In this document: piece after piece, positions 6,654 to 12,751 of the stretch | Numbering within the stretch: position 1 is the stretch's first letter | How the letters are laid out: each line of letters starts with the position of its first letter | Assembly: GCA_964470035.1 (NCBI GenBank) | Contig: CAYYBR010000048.1 | Location: 1-21,149 of the forward strand | Reading direction: 5' to 3' | From: JAJRXG01 sp964470035 | GTDB taxonomy: Bacteria; Bacteroidota; Bacteroidia; Chitinophagales; Saprospiraceae | DNA length: 21,149 bases | Made by a program: the position numbers and the translations under genes | Notes under the pieces: model-generated | What the model was told of the DNA's origin: nothing | The model's database searches: none | The model's input: only the letters and a program-made list of their open reading frames with translations

Positions 6654-9275
6654 ATAAGTAGGATAGACTGTATGGGATAATATACTTTCTATACAGCTCC
6701 TAAGTAGATCAAGTCGATTATGAGTAACTATACATATCGTAATCTGAGCATACAATCTTTTCCTTAGCTGTAAGCGTGCCTCCTTCTCACTAAATCGACT
6801 AAGAACATTTGCCTGAGCGTTTCGAGCTATGTTTTTTAGATCATAGGCACCGTTAAGTATCTCTGTACTGTATTGTACAGTTGATGCAATACTATTAGCT
6901 ACAAATCCATCTTGTGTATGCTTTATATCTATGCCTTCATTTCCCATGTCATTAGTTAGGACAGGTTTTGCATAGGCGATTGCTTCTAGAATTTTACCTT
7001 TTACTCCTGCACCTGAGACAACTGGTGCCAGAACAAGACTTACCTGGCTGTATATAGCTGACAACTGTTCTTCAGGTATGTAACCTAAAAACTTAACACC
7101 TTCTCTATCACCAAGTCGTCTAACCTCATCTGGTGCATTGCTCCCTGCTATCCATAAAGATGATGCTGGGTGGTGCTTTTGAATTTCAGGATAAATGTCT
7201 TTAGCTATATGCCGTGCTGACCACACATTGGGTAAGTGATTATAATTGCCTAAAAAGAATAAGATCTTTTCTTGAGAAGGAACATATTCTTCGACATTGA
7301 TCTCATGGATATTAGAGATCCATGCGACTTTTTCTTCGCTTATACCCTCTTTGATTAATGCCGATTTATCAGCATCTGATACTACCCACACTTCTTGCGC
7401 TTCTTGATAAGCAGATAACTCATTCTTCTTATTAGCAGCCACTCTCTTTGCAGACATCTCATTATCAAAAGATAGTCCTCGCTCTTCTCTGACCCAATGC
7501 ACATCCACACTATCGACTATATGTCTAGCATGTGGAAAATATTTACGTAAGTGAGACTCGTCATGGAAAGTGTAGTACATATCGTATATGATTACGTCGA
7601 TCTTCCCGATATCTTTCTTCCAACTTTCAGTGGAGTCTATGATAACACCGATACCCATCTCCTGAAGTCTCGAGACATACGAGTCATCTATAACCGATCT
7701 CGCCTTACAGATGACATCAGCATCTTTTGATAACAATTGTAATAACTTATCTGCCCTGCGATCTCCACTGGACTGGTCAAAGGCTGGGACATCATTAGTC
7801 ACATGTAATATGCGCTTTTGGTATATGTGATTTAGTCGGCTGATAGGCATCGTGGATGGTACAGAAGTTTGCCGCTCTATGGTCTTTTTATCCCTTTGGA
7901 TCAGCCTGATGAGATTTCTAACTATTCGTTTGGGTGACTCGCGCTTAATCGCCGATTGTAAGGTCCTCCAATTTTGAGTATTCAGCAAGCTCAATGCTCG
8001 CATCGGTCTTGATAAAGCTAAGGTCACAGCTTTGAAACCTAAGCTAAAAGTTGACAAAGGACGGTCAGTATGTTGCGACTTATAGTCAGTGGTTAGATAG
8101 GACACATTACATGATCCAGGGCCAACCGACTTCGCTGTAAAGTCTATTTTGATGCGTGGTTGAGTATCTGCAAAACCTATGCTTTTCCCATTCTCCCAAG
8201 TAGAGTTGTGTCCTAACTCAAAGCCCATCTCGGGGTCGATAGCAATCTTAAGATCCTTGAGCGTCGTCGGTCTATGGACCGGTATGATGATGATACTATC
8301 AGGGCGATCATCTTTCTGCCAAACACAGGTTATCTGGGTCCTCCCTCTCCCAAGTGGGTAAGTCGAGTATGTGATTGTATCACTTTCGTAAATGTACAAG
8401 ACCTTCCCATAGTCAACTCTAGCAGTCAAGATATCGGGCCCTCGCTCGTATGTTATAGAGGTAATTGCTTTATATGCAGCATCAAGTCGACTAGTGTCCA
8501 AGTGGTGATCCTTGAGGACAGTTGATTTTTCAAGGTGATTGAGGGCTTCAGAAATCTCAGTTCTCGCTTCTAGTCGGGGTTTGGATATATCTGCTTCGTT
8601 CTGTTTATCCTTATGATGATGAAGACGAGGAGTGATATGTGATGGACCTTTTGTATCGACAGTTGATAAACCCAATCCTTCTTGCAACATGGCGGCTAAG
8701 TAGGGTGGATCTTCTAGGCATCTATCATAAGACACCTGCACTCTATCGACACCTCGAGAGTGTCGCTCTGCAGAGAGCAGAAAAGAACTTGTAAGCAAAT
8801 ATGCGTGCTCCTCAGTGATGACATCCCTCGATCTGATTGAAGAAATGATGTCATCGACGGTCCTATAAGTCAAGATAATCTTGGGCTTATAACCGAGACT
8901 CTGACAGATGTCGATCCAAAATGGTAAGGTCTGACAAAGTCTAGGATCCTTCATCGATATCAGCGCCGAGGCTCCAAACTCGCGATGTATGATCTCTACT
9001 CCACGCTTCCGTAAATGATCCAACCCGCTATCCACAAATGCCGATTTATCTACAGGTCGAGGATCTTCCAAAGTCCTATGAAGGTGAGCAAGTAGGTCAT
9101 CATTAAGATCCACTATCTGCTCATTCTCATAAAACCCTTGTCTGTTATCATGTTGAGCCTGCATCAATAACTTCCCGAAGTCGGCTCCTGTCAATCGCGC
9201 CACTTCACCTGCTATGGCAGAAGTCCCACTACGATGTGGTCCAACGATGAAGATGACGACTTTGTCTGATGACAT
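6651..9275 (-). CDS. Multidomain sulfotransferase-like / GT4 glycosyltransferase with truncated GT2 domain
   Basis: An 874-residue protein with several modules. Residues 8-205 are a sulfotransferase-like P-loop domain (VGPHRSGTSAIAG at 11-23; SMKDPRL near 107-113; LTYRTVDDIISSIRSRD as the 3'-phosphate motif). Residues about 275-415 are beta-rich, without a recognisable family. Residues 487-835 are a GT4 glycosyltransferase (HVTNDVPAFDQSSGDRR at the start; FLGNYNHLPN; PVVSGAGVKGKILEAIAYAKPV with its acidic residue at 764). At 843 a GT2 domain begins (ITICIVTHNRLDLLRSCIESIL) but stops at a TAG after residue 874. Readthrough would give 1,107 residues with a complete GT2 domain. The N-terminal and GT4 modules look intact. 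The gene starts six bases after the preceding sulfotransferase stop, in a tight operon. Confidence 0.85.
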   Translation of the reverse strand: MSSDKVVIFIVGPHRSGTSAIAGEVARLTGADFGKLLMQAQHDNRQGFYENEQIVDLNDDLLAHLHRTLEDPRPVDKSAFVDSGLDHLRKRGVEIIHREFGASALISMKDPRLCQTLPFWIDICQSLGYKPKIILTYRTVDDIISSIRSRDVITEEHAYLLTSSFLLSAERHSRGVDRVQVSYDRCLEDPPYLAAMLQEGLGLSTVDTKGPSHITPRLHHHKDKQNEADISKPRLEARTEISEALNHLEKSTVLKDHHLDTSRLDAAYKAITSITYERGPDILTARVDYGKVLYIYESDTITYSTYPLGRGRTQITCVWQKDDRPDSIIIIPVHRPTTLKDLKIAIDPEMGFELGHNSTWENGKSIGFADTQPRIKIDFTAKSVGPGSCNVSYLTTDYKSQHTDRPLSTFSLGFKAVTLALSRPMRALSLLNTQNWRTLQSAIKRESPKRIVRNLIRLIQRDKKTIERQTSVPSTMPISRLNHIYQKRILHVTNDVPAFDQSSGDRRADKLLQLLSKDADVICKARSVIDDSYVSRLQEMGIGVIIDSTESWKKDIGKIDVIIYDMYYTFHDESHLRKYFPHARHIVDSVDVHWVREERGLSFDNEMSAKRVAANKKNELSAYQEAQEVWVVSDADKSALIKEGISEEKVAWISNIHEINVEEYVPSQEKILFFLGNYNHLPNVWSARHIAKDIYPEIQKHHPASSLWIAGSNAPDEVRRLGDREGVKFLGYIPEEQLSAIYSQVSLVLAPVVSGAGVKGKILEAIAYAKPVLTNDMGNEGIDIKHTQDGFVANSIASTVQYSTEILNGAYDLKNIARNAQANVLSRFSEKEARLQLRKRLYAQITICIVTHNRLDLLRSCIESILSHTVYPTY
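7540..7553 (-). repeat. Degenerate copy of the 14-base motif
   Basis: TATTTACGTAAGTG differs at two of 14 positions from the complement of CACTTTCGTAAATG. Another two-mismatch copy, CGCTTCCGTAAATG, is at 9004-9017 on the plus strand. Both lie inside the large multidomain gene. They may be chance or decayed copies. Confidence 0.3.
8381..8394 (+). repeat. Motif CACTTTCGTAAATG, copy 1
   Basis: One of four exact copies of the 13-mer ACTTTCGTAAATG in the window. It lies inside the multidomain glycosyltransferase gene, where the minus-strand codons read Y-I-Y-E-S-D. Other copies encode different residues in other frames, so the DNA sequence rather than the protein is what recurs. Confidence 0.7.
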
Positions 9276-9281
9276 TGCTTT

Positions 9282-10049
9282 CTAAACTTGGGCTTTGTTG
9301 ATACGCTGAGTGTAAGCACTATCAGTCATCCATTGATATACTTCAGATAGATTAGCGATGTGCTGGCTATAATCCTTGATGAGCTTATTAGTAGATGATT
9401 CGAGAGATATCTCATCTACTTTTAAAAACTGAAGTAGAGGTGATAATATGTCATCTCGATCTCGGACAAGATCTTCATACCAGATATCATATATATCATG
9501 ATGTCCTAATTCACTTATGATGTCTTCTTCTCTTTTAGTGACTAGATCAAGATAATTAAAAAGATGTTTTCGTTTTACAGTTATCTTCTTGGTTTTGATT
9601 GTATTCAATTTATCAAATGAAACTGTAGGGTTGTACTTCTTATCAACAAAGACATATGAGATATACTGTGCTAATAAATCTTGCCTTCTAAGATGGATCA
9701 CTTTTATCTGATCTTTACTTTTAAGATATCTCGAGATCTCGGTATAACCTGGATCAAAGTATTCATCCGTCTTGAACTTAAATCCTACGGCTCTAATACC
9801 ATCATCACTTGAGTGAAGAAAATCTTCTGTTAAGAACTCTTCTATAGGCTTACTCTTATATGATGGCGCAAACTCCTTATAGCCAGGAGCCAAACCAAAT
9901 GATCGTCGATTTTTGAAGATAAACCGAAGATATCCTTGTCTGATAAAGGCTTCACCATGACAACATATCTGTGGATGGCTATCTAAGAGATAGCGTAGCA
10001 TGGTGCTGCCGGTGCGTGCGGCGCAGGTGATGACGAAGGTAGATTTCAT
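9282..10049 (-). CDS. Stf0-like sulfotransferase
   Basis: A 255-residue protein. The N-terminal loop AARTGSTMLRYLLDSHP (residues 10-26) is the PAPS 5'-phosphosulfate site in the RTGST form of Stf0-type and related bacterial sulfotransferases. It is followed by CHGEAF (near 30-35) and IHLRRQDLLAQYIS, the 3'-phosphate-binding region. A further ATG at 10112 would extend the protein into the upstream toxin-like gene. The ATG at 10049 is chosen because the P-loop then starts at the N-terminus and the gene begins 40 bases after that gene's stop. Next downstream is the large sulfotransferase-GT4 protein, six bases away. A role in sulfating the glycan made here is inferred from context; the acceptor is unknown. 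Confidence 0.85.
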   Translation of the reverse strand: MKSTFVITCAARTGSTMLRYLLDSHPQICCHGEAFIRQGYLRFIFKNRRSFGLAPGYKEFAPSYKSKPIEEFLTEDFLHSSDDGIRAVGFKFKTDEYFDPGYTEISRYLKSKDQIKVIHLRRQDLLAQYISYVFVDKKYNPTVSFDKLNTIKTKKITVKRKHLFNYLDLVTKREEDIISELGHHDIYDIWYEDLVRDRDDILSPLLQFLKVDEISLESSTNKLIKDYSQHIANLSEVYQWMTDSAYTQRINKAQV

Positions 10050-10089
10050 AATGTTGCAAGCAAAGATAGAAAGGCAAGTTGAGAGCTTC

Positions 10090-10713
10090 TTAATATGGGA
10101 AAGCTTCTCCATTTTTAGATTTATCGCGGATTCCTTCTTTTATAGCCTCCCAACTTACATCGATGTGAAGTTGTGGCATAGGTTCTTTATCTGCATCTGC
10201 AAAGTAGGAAAGACTACGTTTTGCTAACCACAAATTACCCTCAGGAAACTTCTCTTGGTAAAAATCCAAAATCTGAGTTATTGAAAAGTGATCAAGAAGT
10301 ATAAAGAGATCGGTAAAATCTTTCTTTGAACCACGGTTCGTAATAGCTCCAATCTTCATAGCAGCAATATCTTTCTTTGATGCCATTCTTATGCCTTCAT
10401 CTAGAATAATAGGATCTAACCAAGCATATGGATAATTAACTATATCTACTTTTATATTGTCTAAAAGATATTGCCTGATATAATTACTTTCATGAATCAC
10501 TTTTATTGAGCCAATTTTAGATAGAAGATTAGCGAAGTCTTGATTTGTCAAATTATGCTTACCAAAGAGATCTATATCTGTAGACTCTCTATGTCCCAAC
10601 TGAAGAGCAAGAGCAGTTCCCCCAACTAATCTTAATGGAGCGAACTCTTCCAGCGTCATTATTTTTTCTAGCGATGCCAAAAGTTGGGGCGCAACTGTCT
10701 TTCTATATAACAT
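10090..10713 (-). CDS. AbiEii/MenA-like nucleotidyltransferase toxin (type IV TA-like)
   Basis: A 207-residue nucleotidyltransferase of the AbiEii/AbiGii toxin family (PF08843). The motifs present are GGTALALQLGHRES (31-44) with the metal-binding pair D46 and D48 in TDIDLF, KVDIVNYPY near 88-96 as the third acidic strand, and DIAAMKIGAITNRGSKKDFTDL (115-136) with K120, R127 and D132/D135. All catalytic residues look intact. Known relatives (AbiEii, MenA) inhibit growth by nucleotide transfer to tRNA or related targets; that this one does so is inferred. Its start lies inside the upstream DUF6922-like gene, overlapping by 46 bases, the arrangement of a toxin-antitoxin pair. It is out of place among glycan genes and could be an inserted stabilising module. 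Confidence 0.85.
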   Translation of the reverse strand: MLYRKTVAPQLLASLEKIMTLEEFAPLRLVGGTALALQLGHRESTDIDLFGKHNLTNQDFANLLSKIGSIKVIHESNYIRQYLLDNIKVDIVNYPYAWLDPIILDEGIRMASKKDIAAMKIGAITNRGSKKDFTDLFILLDHFSITQILDFYQEKFPEGNLWLAKRSLSYFADADKEPMPQLHIDVSWEAIKEGIRDKSKNGEAFPY

Positions 10714-11000
10714 CGAAAATCTTCCTTTTTTAAATCTAGAACAAGGCTTAGAAAGGAGATACTTACATCATCAAGATCTCTTGAATCCACAACTATTTCT
10801 CTTAAGCCCGTCTTACCATACCATTGTTTTATTAACTCCCAATCTTCAACCTTCCCCCACCTCATCACTCTCTCTACTATCCATCTACTATGTTTGACAG
10901 GATCTATATTTTCAATAGGTGTATCCCAAAACATCCTTTTAGAAAGTTTAGAAACATCCATATTCTCCACAGGATATTTATTTAACTTTTGACTTTCCAT
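10668..11000 (-). CDS. DUF6922-like antitoxin candidate
   Basis: A 110-residue soluble protein. The segment LSKRMFWDTPIENIDP, then SRWIVERVMRWGKVEDWELI and KQWYGKTGLREIV, then SFLSLVLDLKKEDFRCY resembles the DUF6922 family, which in Bacteroidota commonly precedes nucleotidyltransferase toxins. It overlaps the toxin gene by 46 bases in another frame, so its last 15 residues and the first 15 of the toxin share DNA. It begins 28 bases after the O-antigen polymerase stop, with a -7 promoter-like element just upstream. A role in neutralising the adjacent toxin is inferred from order and family. No DNA-binding motif is obvious. Confidence 0.75.
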   Translation of the reverse strand: MESQKLNKYPVENMDVSKLSKRMFWDTPIENIDPVKHSRWIVERVMRWGKVEDWELIKQWYGKTGLREIVVDSRDLDDVSISFLSLVLDLKKEDFRCYIERQLRPNFWHR

Positions 11001-11007
11001 ATCCTTG

Positions 11008-11015
11008 CAAAATTA
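11008..11015 (-). promoter_or_regulatory. Possible -7 element for the TA-like pair
   Basis: On the minus strand this reads TAATTTTG, an exact TAnnTTTG match, only seven bases before the antitoxin ATG at 11000. A transcript started from it would be leaderless or nearly so. No good -33 element is visible, because the upstream region is an A-tract. If used, it would give the pair expression separate from the glycan operon. Confidence 0.35.
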
Positions 11016-11028
11016 GGTGTTTTGATGA

Positions 11029-12654
11029 TCACTTCTTTTTTTGGAGAAGATTTGGCTGGATAGTTCTTATTCGGCTTTTTAGATCTCTGATTCGTGCACT
11101 CCTATTATCATACTTTTCAAGAAAAGTCAGATACCCATACAAAAGCTCAGTGCTGTGTGGCATCTCCTCTAATCCTCTTTCAAAGTAGGTCTTCGCAGCT
11201 GATGTATTACCCAGCTCTATAGCTATCTCTGCCAACTTAAGATCAACTGATTCCTTATAATCAGCAGAAGCGAAGAAGATAGGATGATAGAGTTGTTGAT
11301 ATAGGTCTGAAGCGCCCTGGATGTCTCCTTGCGCATAGGTTCTTTTAGCTTTTTGAAAGGTGGCATGACATACTTTCGTAAATGAAAACCACAGCGCACA
11401 TCCTATCGCTAAGGCTATAGCAGCAAGACCGCCATATTTATTTTTACCGCCTTCGGATGATGGAAGCAGTATGGCAAGGCTAGTCATACCAACCAGGGCG
11501 ATCCCACTGAAAAAATAAGAATAAGGTACAGCCGTAGCATAAAAGAAGATCACTATCAACCAAGCCACAAGACTTACAAAAGCTCCTTTTTTGATACCTC
11601 CTAGTTCGGTCCAGCGATGGCGGTAGCCAAATAAAAGAGTAAACAAGGGAAGAAAAAACAGGAGAAATCCTATCAGGCCATACTCTACGGTTATCATGAA
11701 GTAGGCATTGTAACTCCTATATCTTACTATCTCATCAGTGTTATTAAGTGGTGCTACATCTCCTATCCCATATTGGTATATATCTCGTGCCCAGTGACCC
11801 GCCCCTACCCCGGCAAGTGGGTGGTCTTGAATACTCTTTATAGAGTTCTTATTCATTCTGACTCTTGACTCGAGTTCTTGACGGTATTCATTTACGAAAG
11901 TGAAATCCGTAGTGGCCTTACTCGTGTTCAGCAGATATATACTACCGATGATGATAGCAAGTCCTATGATACCTCCTATGAAGCGCCAGGCAGTATGTGC
12001 ATAAAAATTCCAAAGCTTGATCATCACTATCACAGCAAATGCCAGCAAGGCACCTCGTGCACCAGTGAGAAAAAGAATATTAGATAATAGAATAATGGAG
12101 ATGACCTTAGAAAATCGAATGAACTGACTCTTAGAGGGATAAAACAACAGATAGGGAGAAAGCAGAGTAAGAAAAGTGGTCGAATAATTCTTTCCCTTGG
12201 ACATGAGTTCATTCCAGTCTGTATCCAGGGAAATTTCTAAATGCAACGCCCCGAGATGGAGTAAAAGCAGGAAGAGAAATAAATAAGAAAATAGCTTAGC
12301 GACATGTCTACCAAAGTGCTTCTCCTGGTTGGTATGTATGGCGATAGTTAACGCATATAGAAGATATAAATTCCATATAAATCCATGTCTCAAGGCCTGT
12401 GAAGTCTCGTGCGCCCAAAGACTAGATAGTAGAGCCAGGCCTCCAAAAACCGATATTGGGATCAAATAAGAGCGATGAGGAAGCCTCACTGGCTCCGCTG
12501 ATATATATCGCCATATCAGATATGCCACGATAAAAAGAGAAAGTATGATGAACCTCCCATCATCGATAGAAACAGGCACCAGAAGCAATGCTATCAGGCC
12601 TAGGAGACTTATGGATACACCACTCATCTTATTGTTAAGGAGGTCTTTGATCAC
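11029..12654 (-). CDS. O-antigen polymerase/ligase-like membrane protein with C-terminal TPR region
   Basis: A 541-residue protein of the Wzy/WaaL type (PF04932). About 10-12 hydrophobic segments fill residues 10-420. Family hallmarks are LTGARGALLA (196-205) and a large loop with SIKSIQDHPLAGVGAGHW (271-288), matching the HPllGvGpGn motif. From about 425 the protein is soluble and helical with TPR character (AKRTYAQGDIQGASDLYQQL; LAEIAIELGNTSAAKTYFERGLEEMP). It would polymerise or ligate lipid-linked glycans in the inner membrane. The start codon is GTG at 12654; an ATG ten codons in is an alternative. Whether it is a polymerase, lipid A-core ligase or protein O-oligosaccharyltransferase cannot be settled. 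A second, differently built homologue lies upstream. Confidence 0.88.
   Translation of the reverse strand: MIKDLLNNKMSGVSISLLGLIALLLVPVSIDDGRFIILSLFIVAYLIWRYISAEPVRLPHRSYLIPISVFGGLALLSSLWAHETSQALRHGFIWNLYLLYALTIAIHTNQEKHFGRHVAKLFSYLFLFLLLLHLGALHLEISLDTDWNELMSKGKNYSTTFLTLLSPYLLFYPSKSQFIRFSKVISIILLSNILFLTGARGALLAFAVIVMIKLWNFYAHTAWRFIGGIIGLAIIIGSIYLLNTSKATTDFTFVNEYRQELESRVRMNKNSIKSIQDHPLAGVGAGHWARDIYQYGIGDVAPLNNTDEIVRYRSYNAYFMITVEYGLIGFLLFFLPLFTLLFGYRHRWTELGGIKKGAFVSLVAWLIVIFFYATAVPYSYFFSGIALVGMTSLAILLPSSEGGKNKYGGLAAIALAIGCALWFSFTKVCHATFQKAKRTYAQGDIQGASDLYQQLYHPIFFASADYKESVDLKLAEIAIELGNTSAAKTYFERGLEEMPHSTELLYGYLTFLEKYDNRSARIRDLKSRIRTIQPNLLQKKK
11371..11384 (+). repeat. Motif TACTTTCGTAAATG, copy 2
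   Basis: Exact 13-mer ACTTTCGTAAATG with T instead of C in front. It lies inside the first polymerase/ligase gene, where the minus-strand codons read S-F-T-K-V, a different frame from copy 1. It is 518 bases from copy 3, in the opposite orientation. Confidence 0.7.
11889..11902 (-). repeat. Motif CACTTTCGTAAATG, copy 3 (minus strand)
   Basis: The plus strand reads CATTTACGAAAGTG, the exact complement of copies 1 and 4. It lies inside the polymerase/ligase gene, and here the coding strand carries the motif itself, read as T-F-V-N-E. Confidence 0.7.
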
Positions 12655-12751
12655 TGTATCGAGTTAACCCAAAAGTGCACAAATAAATGCTCACGCTGAT
12701 AGCCTTTATCTAACAAAAATTGCCTTCCAGCCGTCCTGATGGCTCTCAAAA

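Noticed and set aside
8740..8780. Inverted repeats near CGACAC...GTGTCG and CTCTGCAGAG inside the large gene
   Set aside because: The arms are 5-6 bases long within coding sequence, a level expected by chance in a window this long.
12655..12751. A terminator after the membrane dehydratase (AGCC...GGCT followed by a T-run on the minus strand)
   Set aside because: The stem is only four base pairs and is separated from the T-run by nine bases. No clear promoter for the next gene was found in this gap either.
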